64,000 nt of DNA from Azospirillum lipoferum 4B (lineage in GTDB: Bacteria > Pseudomonadota > Alphaproteobacteria > Azospirillales > Azospirillaceae): NCBI RefSeq assembly GCF_000283655.1, contig NC_016585.1:458501-522500 (forward strand), given 5' to 3'. Positions 32,383 to 40,681 of this stretch are shown piece after piece (the stretch's first letter is position 1; every line of letters starts with the position of its first letter). The notes below the pieces were generated by a model. It saw only the letters and a program-made list of their open reading frames with translations. It had not been told where the DNA came from and made no database searches. The translations under genes and the position numbers were made by a program.

Positions 32383-33747
32383 ATGCCCGCCCCCCGTCTC
32401 CGCATCCGCGCCATCGAGCTGTACGAGCGGCCGGTCCGTTTCGTGAAGCCGTTCCGCTTCGGCGCGGTGACGGTGGAGGCCGCCCCGCAGGCCTTCGTCC
32501 GCGCCCTGGTCGACGTGGAGGGGCAGGGCGAGGCCTGGGGGGCGACCGCCGAGATGATGATGCCGAAATGGTTCGACAAGCGGCGCGACCGCAGCCCGGC
32601 CCAGACGGTGGACGGCCTGCGCCGCTCGCTGATCGAAGCGCGCGACGCCTATCTGTCCGACGACCGGCTCGACACCGCCTTCGGTCATCACGCCGCCTAC
32701 AGCCCGGCGCTGGAGCCGAAGCTGGCCGCCGCCTTCGGGCCGGCGCAGATCGACAAGGCGGTGTTCGACGGGCTGCTGCGGGTGCTGGGCCTGAATGCAT
32801 TCGACGGGCTGGGCGGCAATGCCGCCGGGCTGGATGCACGGCTGACGCCCGATCTCGCCGGCTGCGATCTGGACGGCTTCCTGCGGGACCTCTCCCCGCT
32901 TGCCGAGGTGGAACTGCGTCACACCGTCGGCCTGCTGGACAAACCCGACGACTTGCGTGCCCTGCTGGAGCGCTCACCGCTGCGCTGGTTCAAGATCAAG
33001 CTGGGCGGCGACGTTTCCGCCGACATCGACCGGATTGGCGAACTGTCGGCCGTGCTGGAGAGGGCCGTTCCAGGCTACCGCGCCACGTTGGACGGCAATG
33101 AGCAATACCGCGATGCCGGTCATGTCGCGGAGCTTCTCGACCGGTTGGACGCTGCCCCGGCGCTGGCCGGTTTCCGCAACGCACTCGCCTATCTGGAGCA
33201 GCCCATCGCACGGGAGACGGCGCTTGCCCGGCCGCTGGGCGCGGTTGCGGAGCGGGCGCCGGTCATCATCGACGAGTCCGACGACGGCTATGACGCCTTT
33301 CCGCGCGCCCGCGCCATGGGCTATCGCGGCGTGTCGTCCAAATCCTGCAAGGGCCTCTACAAGGCGATGCTCAACCGCGCCCGCTGTGGGGCGTGGGGGC
33401 CGCCGCACTTCATCTCCGCGGAGGATCTGACCTGCCAAGCCGGGCTGTCGGTGCAGCAGGACACCGCCCTGGTCGCCTTCCTCGGAATCCCGCACGCCGA
33501 ACGCAACGGCCACCAGTATGGCGAGGGCTTCGGCAGCGAGGCGGAGGCCGACGCCTTCCTCGCCGCGCATCCCGGCTTCTACGCCCGCGACGCCGACGGG
33601 ACGGTCAGGCTCGCCACCGGCACCGGGCGGCTGCCGACGGCGCCGCTGTCCGGCCCCGGCTTCGCTCATATCGCCGACCCCGACTGGTCCGGCCTGTCGC
33701 CCCTTTCAAACCCGACATCAGCGCTTTCCGAAGGAGTTCCGCCATGA
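32383..33747 (+). CDS. Enolase-superfamily enzyme (mandelate racemase/muconate lactonizing type)
   Basis: A 454-residue enzyme. It has an N-terminal capping domain followed by a TIM barrel with enolase-superfamily residues in order: KIK (Lys204/Lys206, acid-base), Asp237 in LDGNE, Glu272 in LEQPI and Asp297/Glu298 in IIDESDD as metal ligands, then SSKSCKG carrying the second possible base. The KxK pattern places it nearer the muconate-lactonizing group. Such enzymes abstract a proton next to a carboxylate, giving dehydration, racemisation or cycloisomerisation. The C-terminal 60 residues (after about 390) are an extra extension. The stop overlaps the next start by four bases. The substrate is unknown; a sugar acid is plausible from the neighbours. 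Confidence 0.78.
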   Translation: MPAPRLRIRAIELYERPVRFVKPFRFGAVTVEAAPQAFVRALVDVEGQGEAWGATAEMMMPKWFDKRRDRSPAQTVDGLRRSLIEARDAYLSDDRLDTAFGHHAAYSPALEPKLAAAFGPAQIDKAVFDGLLRVLGLNAFDGLGGNAAGLDARLTPDLAGCDLDGFLRDLSPLAEVELRHTVGLLDKPDDLRALLERSPLRWFKIKLGGDVSADIDRIGELSAVLERAVPGYRATLDGNEQYRDAGHVAELLDRLDAAPALAGFRNALAYLEQPIARETALARPLGAVAERAPVIIDESDDGYDAFPRARAMGYRGVSSKSCKGLYKAMLNRARCGAWGPPHFISAEDLTCQAGLSVQQDTALVAFLGIPHAERNGHQYGEGFGSEAEADAFLAAHPGFYARDADGTVRLATGTGRLPTAPLSGPGFAHIADPDWSGLSPLSNPTSALSEGVPP

Positions 33748-34895
33748 GCACCAAGCGCCTTGGCCTCATCATGCACGGCGTCACCGGGCGGATGGGCATG
33801 AACCAGCACCTGATCCGCTCGATCCTGGCGATCCGCGCCCAGGGCGGCGTGGCCCTGTCCGACGGCACGCGCGTCATGCCCGACCCGATCCTGGTCGGCC
33901 GCAATGCCGAGAAGATGCAGGAACTGGCCCACCGCCACGGCATCGAGCGCTGGAGCGACAATCTCGACGCCGCACTGGAAAACCGCGACGACGTAATCTT
34001 CTTCGATGCCGGCACCACCCAGATGCGCCCGACCCTGCTGGAAAAGGCGATCCGCGCCGGCAAGCATGTCTATTGCGAAAAGCCCATCGCCACCAACCTG
34101 GACGAGGCGCTGCGCGTCGTCCGTCTGGCGGCGGAGGCCGGGGTGAAGAACGGCACGGTGCAGGACAAGCTGTTCCTGCCGGGGCTGGAAAAGCTGCGCA
34201 TGCTGCGCGACAGCGGCTTCTTCGGCCGCATGCTGTCGGTGCGCGGCGAGTTCGGCTATTGGGTGTTCGAGGGCGACTGGCAGCCGGCGCAGCGCCCGTC
34301 CTGGAACTACCGCGAGGAGGATGGCGGCGGCATCATCCTCGACATGATCTGCCACTGGCGCTATGTGCTCGACAATCTGTTCGGGCAGGTGAAGAGCATC
34401 TCCTGCCTGGGCGCCACCCACATTCCGGAACGCTGGGACGAGACGGGCAAGCCCTACAAGGCCACCGCCGACGACGCCGCCTATGCGATGTTCGAGCTTG
34501 AGGGCGGGGTTATCGCCACCATCAACTCCTCCTGGTGCACGCGGGTCTATCGCGACGATCTGGTGACCTTCCAGGTCGACGGCACCAACGGCTCGGCGGT
34601 CGCCGGCCTGACCGACTGCGTGATCCAGCCGCGCCAGGGCACGCCGCGCCCGGTTTGGAACCCCGACCAGAAGCAGACCATCGACTTCTACGACACCTGG
34701 CAGCCGGTGCCGGACAACGCCGTGTTCGACAACGGCTTCAAAGTGCAGTGGGAGTCCTTCATCCGCCATGTGGTGGAGGATGCGCCGTACCGGCACGGCC
34801 TGATCGAAGGCGCCAAGGGCGTCCAGCTGGTGGAATGCGCGCTGCAGAGCTGGCGCGAGCGCCGCTGGGTGGATGTGCCGGCCATCGAGGGGTGA
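33744..34895 (+). CDS. Gfo/Idh/MocA-family oxidoreductase
   Basis: A 383-residue NAD(P)-dependent oxidoreductase. The Rossmann domain begins GLIMHGVTGRMGMNQH, a G-x-x-G-x-x-G variant. The conserved HVYCEKPIA contains the EKP motif with the catalytic-site lysine, and GGGIILDMICHWRYVLDNLFG provides the later Asp and His. The family oxidises or reduces sugars, inositols and their acids. It is translationally coupled (ATGA) to the enolase-type gene, so the two probably act on successive intermediates. Confidence 0.85.
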   Translation: MSTKRLGLIMHGVTGRMGMNQHLIRSILAIRAQGGVALSDGTRVMPDPILVGRNAEKMQELAHRHGIERWSDNLDAALENRDDVIFFDAGTTQMRPTLLEKAIRAGKHVYCEKPIATNLDEALRVVRLAAEAGVKNGTVQDKLFLPGLEKLRMLRDSGFFGRMLSVRGEFGYWVFEGDWQPAQRPSWNYREEDGGGIILDMICHWRYVLDNLFGQVKSISCLGATHIPERWDETGKPYKATADDAAYAMFELEGGVIATINSSWCTRVYRDDLVTFQVDGTNGSAVAGLTDCVIQPRQGTPRPVWNPDQKQTIDFYDTWQPVPDNAVFDNGFKVQWESFIRHVVEDAPYRHGLIEGAKGVQLVECALQSWRERRWVDVPAIEG

Positions 34896-34907
34896 GGCGT
34901 CGGCTGA

Positions 34908-35048
34908 CGATGCCCCCTCCCTAACCCTCCCCCGCTATCGGACGGACCTTCGGTCCGCCGAGGGCGGGAGAGGGGACTGCCGCTGAACTCCCGCGAAGCT
35001 CCTACCCCCTCTCCCACCGAAGGTGGGGGAGGGATGGGGAGGGGGCAC
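34908..35048. repeat. Palindromic repeat pair within an operon
   Basis: CCCCTCCCTAACCCTCCCCC on the left and GGGGGAGGGATGGGGAGGGG on the right enclose a hairpin CGGACCTTCGGTCCG. It is the same family as 32205-32354. It lies between the oxidoreductase and DUF993 genes, so the operon contains two such units. Confidence 0.8.
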
Positions 35049-35079
35049 GCGGCGACGACCTACCCAGGAACCCCATCCC

Positions 35080-36240
35080 ATGCCCACCATCCACCTCCCC
35101 CGTCCCGACCGCAGCATCGAGACCTACACCCTCTCCCCGCCGCGCGGCTTTCCCGCCCGCACCGAGCGGCCGCTGACCCGCATCGCCTTCGCCGCCGCCC
35201 ATATGGTCGCCGACCCGCTGGCGGAGGGTGATCCATGGCTGGCCCCGGCCATCGACTGGGACCGGACCATCGCCTTCCGCGAGCATCTGTGGGATCTCGG
35301 TCTCGGCGTCGCCGAGGCGATGGACACGGCGCAGCGCGGCATGGGGCTGGACTGGCCGACCTCGCTGGAGCTGATCCGCCGCTCACTGTCGGCCGCCAAG
35401 GCGCGCGGTGGGGTGATCGCCTGCGGCGCCGGCACCGACCATCTGCCGCCGGAAAACGCCCGCGGCATCGACGACGTCATCCGCGCCTATGAGGAGCAGG
35501 TCGAGGCCATCGAGGATCTCGACGGCAGCATCATTCTGATGGCGTCGCGTGCGCTGGCCCGCGTCGCCAAGGGGCCGGAGGATTACGTCCGCGTCTATGG
35601 CCGCATCCTGTCGCAGGTGAAGCGGCCGGTGATCCTGCATTGGCTGGGCGACATGTTCGACCCGGCGCTGGCCGGCTATTGGGGCACCAAGGATATCGAC
35701 GCGGCGATGGACACCGCGCTGTCGATCATCGGCGACTTCGCGTCCAAGGTCGACGGCATCAAGGTCTCGCTGCTCGACAAGGACAAGGAGATCGCCATGC
35801 GGCGGCGCCTGCCAAGTAGTGTCCGCATGTATACCGGCGACGACTTCAACTATGCGGAGCTGATCGAGGGCGACGGGCAGCATCATTCCGACGCGCTGCT
35901 CGGCATCTTCGACGCCATCGCGCCGGCCGCAGCATCGGCACTCGCCCATCTGGCCGACGGCGACCAGGCGGCGTTCCACGACATCCTCGCCCCCACCGTT
36001 CCGCTGTCGCGCCACATCTTCAAGGCGCCGACCCGCTTCTACAAGACCGGCGTCGTCTTCATGGCCTATCTGAACGGCCATCAGGACCACTTCACCATGG
36101 TCGGCGGGCAGGAGAGCACGCGCTCCACCTTGCATCTGGCGGAGCTGTTCCGGCTGGCCGACAAGGCCGGGCTGCTGTCCGATCCTGACCGGGCGGCGCA
36201 GCGGATGGCGGCGGTGCTGGCGGTGCGGGGGATTTCGTGA
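35080..36240 (+). CDS. DUF993 family protein (dihydrodipicolinate synthase-like TIM barrel)
   Basis: A 386-residue protein of the DUF993 group, distantly related to the DapA/NAL aldolase barrel. Conserved stretches are IDWDRTIAFREHLWDLGLGVAEAMDTAQRGMGLDW, seen in two adjoining pieces, ACGAGTDHLPPE, RPVILHWLGDMFDPALAGYWG, DGIKVSLLDKDKE (the lysine is in the position of the Schiff-base lysine of the aldolases) and VRMYTGDDFNYAELI. An aldolase or lyase step on a keto-sugar or sugar-acid intermediate is plausible but unproven. The stop overlaps the next ATG by one base (TGATG). Confidence 0.78.
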   Translation: MPTIHLPRPDRSIETYTLSPPRGFPARTERPLTRIAFAAAHMVADPLAEGDPWLAPAIDWDRTIAFREHLWDLGLGVAEAMDTAQRGMGLDWPTSLELIRRSLSAAKARGGVIACGAGTDHLPPENARGIDDVIRAYEEQVEAIEDLDGSIILMASRALARVAKGPEDYVRVYGRILSQVKRPVILHWLGDMFDPALAGYWGTKDIDAAMDTALSIIGDFASKVDGIKVSLLDKDKEIAMRRRLPSSVRMYTGDDFNYAELIEGDGQHHSDALLGIFDAIAPAAASALAHLADGDQAAFHDILAPTVPLSRHIFKAPTRFYKTGVVFMAYLNGHQDHFTMVGGQESTRSTLHLAELFRLADKAGLLSDPDRAAQRMAAVLAVRGIS

Positions 36241-37121
36241 TGCCCGATTTCAAGACAAGAGACTTCTCCGGAGATCATCGCTGGCTGTCGATCAACACCG
36301 CGACGGTCCGCAAGCAGGGCGATCTGGTTGAGATCCTCGACGCCTGCACCCGCCGCGGCATCCGCGCGGTTGCGCCCTGGCGCGATCAGGTGGCGGCGGT
36401 CGGGCTCGACGCTGCGGTGCGGGCGGTGCGGACGGGGGAACTGGCGCTGTCCGGCTATTGCCGCGGCGGCATGTTCCCGGCCGACCCGTCGAAGGCGGCG
36501 GAGGTCCGCGACGACAACCGGCGCGCGGTGGACGAGGCGGCGGCGCTGGGGGCGGTGTGCCTCGTGCTGGTGGTCGGCGGACTGCCGCAATATTCCCGCC
36601 CCGGATCGCCGGCCAGCAAGGACTTGGCCCTCGCCCGCTCGCAGGTGGAGGACGGCATCGCCGAACTGCTGGATTATGCCCGCGAGGCCGGCATGCCGCT
36701 GGCCATCGAGCCGCTGCACCCGATGTATGCCGCCGACCGCGCCTGCGTGAACACGATGGCCCAGGCGCTCGACCTCTGCGACCGGCTGGATCCGGGGCGG
36801 TCGGGGGCGCTGGGGGTGGCGGTCGACGTTTATCATGTCTGGTGGGATCCGCAGCTGGAGGCGCAGATCCGCCGTGCCGGAAGGGAACGGCTGCTGGCCT
36901 TCCATGTCTGCGACTGGCTGGTGCCGACCACCGACCTGCTGCTCGACCGCGGCATGATGGGCGACGGCGTCATCGACATTCCGCGCATCCGCGGCTGGGT
37001 GGAGGAAAGCGGCTTCACCGGCTTTTCGGAGGTGGAGATCTTTTCGCAAGGCAACTGGTGGGAAAAGCCGATGGGCGAGGTGCTGGACACCTGCATCGAG
37101 CGGCACCGCAGCGTGGTTTGA
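36240..37121 (+). CDS. Sugar phosphate isomerase/epimerase-like TIM barrel
   Basis: A 293-residue protein of the AP endonuclease family 2/xylose isomerase-like fold. Metal-binding positions characteristic of the family can be traced: Glu in LAIEPLHPMY, Asp-x-x-His in VAVDVYHVWWD, His in LLAFHVCDW and the final Glu in GFSEVEIFS. Members isomerise or epimerise keto and aldo sugars, including inositol derivatives. It is the last enzyme gene of the cluster, 70 bases before the TetR gene. Confidence 0.82.
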   Translation: MPDFKTRDFSGDHRWLSINTATVRKQGDLVEILDACTRRGIRAVAPWRDQVAAVGLDAAVRAVRTGELALSGYCRGGMFPADPSKAAEVRDDNRRAVDEAAALGAVCLVLVVGGLPQYSRPGSPASKDLALARSQVEDGIAELLDYAREAGMPLAIEPLHPMYAADRACVNTMAQALDLCDRLDPGRSGALGVAVDVYHVWWDPQLEAQIRRAGRERLLAFHVCDWLVPTTDLLLDRGMMGDGVIDIPRIRGWVEESGFTGFSEVEIFSQGNWWEKPMGEVLDTCIERHRSVV

Positions 37122-37191
37122 ATTCGCCGGCCGACGCTCTACCATCGGGGAAGACCGCAACCTACCCGTATCGCAGGAGCCGGCTTCCCGC

Positions 37192-37881
37192 ATGGACAGC
37201 CTGACCGACGCACCCGAGCCGGTGCAGCCCGCACCGACGCCGAACAGAGCTGCCACGCCGGCCAAGGCGACCCGCGATCCGGAAGGGACGCGGGCCCGCA
37301 TCATGGCCGCCGCGACGGAGGAGTTCGCACGCTACGGCCTGGGCGGCGCCCGCATCGACCGCATCGCCGAGCAGGCCGGCACCAACAAGCGCATGCTCTA
37401 CTACCATGTCGGCAACAAGGAGGAGCTGTATCTGGCGGTCCTCGAAGGCGCCTATGCCCATATCCGCGCCACCGAACGCACGCTGAACCTGGAGAAGCTG
37501 GCCCCGCCCGAGGCCATCGCGCGGCTGATCGAATTCACCTGGCAGTATTTCATCGATCACCCCGAATTCATGGCGCTGCTGAACATCGAGAACCTGCACC
37601 GGGCGGAGTTGCTGAAGACCTCCGCCCATGTCCAGTCGATGCATTCGCCCTTCGTCCAGATGATCGCCGACGTGCTGGCGCGCGGGGTGGAGCAGGGGGT
37701 GTTCCGGGCCGGGGTGGATCCGGTGCAGCTCTATATCTCCATCGCCGGACTGTCCTATTTCTACCTGTCCAACGTCCACACGCTGTCGGTCATCTTCGGC
37801 CGCGACCTGCTGGCCGAACCGGCGCGGGAGGAGCGGCTCGGCCATATGGTGGAACTGGTCCTGAAGGCATTGCGGCCCTGA
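37192..37881 (+). CDS. TetR-family regulator of the NMT1/DUF993 catabolic cluster
   Basis: A 229-residue repressor. A disordered Pro/Ala-rich lead of about 30 residues is followed by the helix-turn-helix domain (TRARIMAAATEEFARYGLGG, then RIDRIAEQAGTNKRMLYYHVGNKEELY). The C-terminal ligand domain (LIEFTWQYFIDHPEFMALLNIENLHR) resembles the RutR-like subgroup. It is the last gene of the transcription unit, so its level follows operon activity. The best candidate target is the palindrome at 29324-29343. Confidence 0.85.
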   Translation: MDSLTDAPEPVQPAPTPNRAATPAKATRDPEGTRARIMAAATEEFARYGLGGARIDRIAEQAGTNKRMLYYHVGNKEELYLAVLEGAYAHIRATERTLNLEKLAPPEAIARLIEFTWQYFIDHPEFMALLNIENLHRAELLKTSAHVQSMHSPFVQMIADVLARGVEQGVFRAGVDPVQLYISIAGLSYFYLSNVHTLSVIFGRDLLAEPAREERLGHMVELVLKALRP

Positions 37882-37915
37882 CCGCCGGTGGCGGCGAATG
37901 CAGTGTCTGCGGCGA

Positions 37916-38752
37916 TCAGTGCGAGACGAGCACGGGAACCCGAAGATCCTCCAATATTCCCCGCGTGGCGCCGCCCAGGACGAAATCCCTCATCCGGGAA
38001 TGGCCGAAGCCTCCCATCACCAGCAGCCCCGCGCCCACATCGCGGACATGCGCCTGCAGGATGTCCGCGATGGGTCGGTCGTCGCCCTGCAGCCGGGACG
38101 GCTGGGCCTCGATGTCGTGATCGGCCAGATACTCCGCCAGCCGTTCGCCCGCATGGTCGTCCGCCAGAGGCTTCTCACCGGCCACCGTGACGATGCTGAC
38201 CGTTCCGGCGCGGCGCAGGAATGGATGGGCATCGGATACGGCCCGCGCGGCGGCACTCCCGCCGTCCCAGGCGATCACCACATGGTCCGGGGCCTCGGTC
38301 GGCGCCGTTTCCGGAACCAGAAGGGTGGGGCGGCCGGACCCGAAGATCACGGCTTCTGCGGTCAGGCGCGGCAGTCCGTCGCGCCGGCCCAAGCCGAACA
38401 GGACGATGTCGTGATAGCGCGCCTGACGGGCGATGACGTCGCCGAACTCCGCTGGATAGCGCTCGGCCTCCAGGCTGCGCAGCGGGATCCCCAGCGGGTC
38501 CAGCTCGGCCCTCATGGCGTCGATCAGCGCCGCCGACCGCGCGCGGCTTCCGGCCTTCGCCTCCCGGATCATCGCGGGCACGTTGATGGCCAGGGAGCCC
38601 AGGATGCTGGACGGGTTCGGCAGGTCGATGTTGCAGGCGAGAGCGCAGACATCCGCCTGCAGGTGACCGGCATACATCGCCACCTGCCGGGCGATGCTGT
38701 CGGGATTGCCGTCGGGATAGGTGTGAAGGGGAACGAGCATCCGCAGTTTCAT
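37916..38752 (-). CDS. Universal stress protein with two UspA domains
   Basis: A 278-residue cytosolic protein. The N-terminal half (MKLRMLVPLHTYPDGNPDSI to about 145) is a diverged Usp fold. The C-terminal half carries the ATP-binding motif in LVMGGFGHSRMRDFVLGGATRGIL (G-x2-G-(9)-G-S/A-T type) and the typical ending VPVLVSH. The start at 38752 follows GGGAGGACGCGAC. It is separated from the downstream end of the TetR gene by 34 bases and is convergent with it. Confidence 0.85.
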   Translation of the reverse strand: MKLRMLVPLHTYPDGNPDSIARQVAMYAGHLQADVCALACNIDLPNPSSILGSLAINVPAMIREAKAGSRARSAALIDAMRAELDPLGIPLRSLEAERYPAEFGDVIARQARYHDIVLFGLGRRDGLPRLTAEAVIFGSGRPTLLVPETAPTEAPDHVVIAWDGGSAAARAVSDAHPFLRRAGTVSIVTVAGEKPLADDHAGERLAEYLADHDIEAQPSRLQGDDRPIADILQAHVRDVGAGLLVMGGFGHSRMRDFVLGGATRGILEDLRVPVLVSH

Positions 38753-38882
38753 GTCGCGTCCTCCCAAAGCAGGCGGCGTCGGCCGTTATCGGGGCGCTCC
38801 TGGTTGAACCGGTGCCATTCCACAAGGAAAGCAGATCTCCGCGGAATCCGCCTTGACCTGCGTCAACCCATGTCCTTCGGGG

Positions 38883-40670
38883 CTAACCGTCCAGGGCGGC
38901 GAGGTCGGCCGGCAGGCCGGGATCGAACAGGCTGTCGTGGCCGCTGCGGATGCGCAGCTCCAGCGCCGCGGTCTCGGGCAGCAGGCGGTTCGCGAAGACG
39001 CGGGCGAGCCCGATCCGCCCGTCCAGATAGGCCCGGTCGTAGCCCTCCGGCCGCCGTGCCGCCGCCGTCGCCATCAGCCCCCACATCCAGCCATAGGTCA
39101 CCAGTGCCATCAGTCTCAGCGTGTCCGTCGCCGCTGCCGCCGGGGCGAGGGGGCTGTGTGACCCCGCCTCCGCCAGCCACGCCACCGTTCCGCGCAGCCG
39201 CTCCGCCGCGTCGCGCAGCGGGCCGGCGATGTCGCGGGTGAGCGGTTCGGCCTCCAGCTCCCTCGCCGCCGCGTCGATGGCCGCAAACAGGCGGGCGACC
39301 GGCCGGCCGCCATGCAGAGTCAGCTTGCGCTGCACGAGGTCGAGCGCCTGGACGCCGTTGGTCCCCTCGTAAATCTGCGTCGCCCGCACGTCGCGGACCA
39401 GCTGCTCCACCCCGTTGTCGCGGATATAGCCGTGGCCGCCCATGACCTGCTGGGCCAGCACCGCCGCTTCGAAGCCGAAATCGGTGCCGGCCGCCTTGAT
39501 GACCGGCGTCAGCAGGGCCGCCCAGTCCTCCGCCTCCTCCACCACGGCGGGGTCGCCGGAGTGATGGGCGCGGTCCATCCACAGGGCGGTCCAGGCGGCC
39601 AGCGCCCGGCCGGCGTCGGTCAGCGCGCGGGCGGTCAGCACCATCCGCCGCACGTCGGGCAGGTGGATGATCGCATCGGCAGGCCGGTCGGGATTGCGCG
39701 GCCCGTCGGGAGCCCGTCCCTGCTCGCGCTCGCGCGCATAGGCCAGGGCGGACTGCGCGGCGCACTCGCCGACGCCGATTCCCTGGATGCCGACGAACAG
39801 CCTCTCGTGGTTCATCATGGTGAACATGGCCGGCAGGCCGCGGTGCGGCTGCCCGACCATCCAGCCCACCGCCCCTTCGTATGAGACCACGCAGGTGGGC
39901 GAGGCGTGCAGGCCCATCTTCTGCTCCGACGACAGCACCGCCCAGCCGTTGCGGGATCCGTCCGGCAAACGCTTCGGCACCAGGAACAGGCTGATCCCCC
40001 GCGTGCCCGGCGGCGCATCGGGCAGGCGGGCCAGCACCAGATGGACGAGATTGTCGGTCAGGTCGTGGTCGGCCGACGAGATGAACATCTTCTGGCCCGT
40101 CAGGCGATGACTGCCGTCCGCCGCCGGCTCGGCCCGCGTGCGCAGCAGGCCGAGGTCGGTGCCGGCGTGGGGCTCGGTCAGGGCCATCGCCCCGGTCCAG
40201 TCGCCGGAGATCATCCGCGGCAGATACACGTCCTTCAGCGCCTCTTCGGCATGCGCCGCGATGGCGCGGATGGCGCCCTGGGTCAGGCCGGGCACGATGC
40301 TGAAGGCGAGGTTGGCGCCGCACACCATCTCCGTCACCAGCGTGTCGAGCAGCGCCGGCATGCCCTGTCCGCCATAGGCGGGATCGCCGGCCAGCCCGTT
40401 CCAGCCGCCCTCCCGCCATGCGCGGTAGGCGTCGGCGAAGCCGGCGGGCATGCGCACGCCGTCCGCCTCGACGCGCACCCCCTCCTCGTCGCCTGAGCGG
40501 TTGAGGGGGAACAGGACCTCCGCGGCGATGCGTCCGGCTTGTGCCAGCACGTCGTCGAACAGGTCGCCCGACATGTCCTCCCAGCCGGCATCCGCCAGCA
40601 CGGCGGGCGCATGGAGCACCTCATGGACCAGGAAGCGCATGGATTGAAGCGGCGGCTGATACACGGCCAT
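38883..40670 (-). CDS. Acyl-CoA dehydrogenase, large FadE-like type
   Basis: A 595-residue FAD enzyme for the first step of beta-oxidation. In order are the short N-terminal domain MAVYQPPLQSMRFLVHEVL typical of the large dimeric class, GAMALTEPHAGTDLG, KMFISSADHDLTDN, QQVMGGHGYIRDNGVEQLVRDVRATQIYEGTNGVQALD (catalytic-base and FAD region, seen in adjoining pieces) and a C-terminal helical extension. It is 12 bases downstream of the hydroxyacyl-CoA dehydrogenase gene on the same strand, so the two are cotranscribed. Confidence 0.93.
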   Translation of the reverse strand: MAVYQPPLQSMRFLVHEVLHAPAVLADAGWEDMSGDLFDDVLAQAGRIAAEVLFPLNRSGDEEGVRVEADGVRMPAGFADAYRAWREGGWNGLAGDPAYGGQGMPALLDTLVTEMVCGANLAFSIVPGLTQGAIRAIAAHAEEALKDVYLPRMISGDWTGAMALTEPHAGTDLGLLRTRAEPAADGSHRLTGQKMFISSADHDLTDNLVHLVLARLPDAPPGTRGISLFLVPKRLPDGSRNGWAVLSSEQKMGLHASPTCVVSYEGAVGWMVGQPHRGLPAMFTMMNHERLFVGIQGIGVGECAAQSALAYAREREQGRAPDGPRNPDRPADAIIHLPDVRRMVLTARALTDAGRALAAWTALWMDRAHHSGDPAVVEEAEDWAALLTPVIKAAGTDFGFEAAVLAQQVMGGHGYIRDNGVEQLVRDVRATQIYEGTNGVQALDLVQRKLTLHGGRPVARLFAAIDAAARELEAEPLTRDIAGPLRDAAERLRGTVAWLAEAGSHSPLAPAAAATDTLRLMALVTYGWMWGLMATAAARRPEGYDRAYLDGRIGLARVFANRLLPETAALELRIRSGHDSLFDPGLPADLAALDG

Positions 40671-40681
40671 GATGGTGCTCC

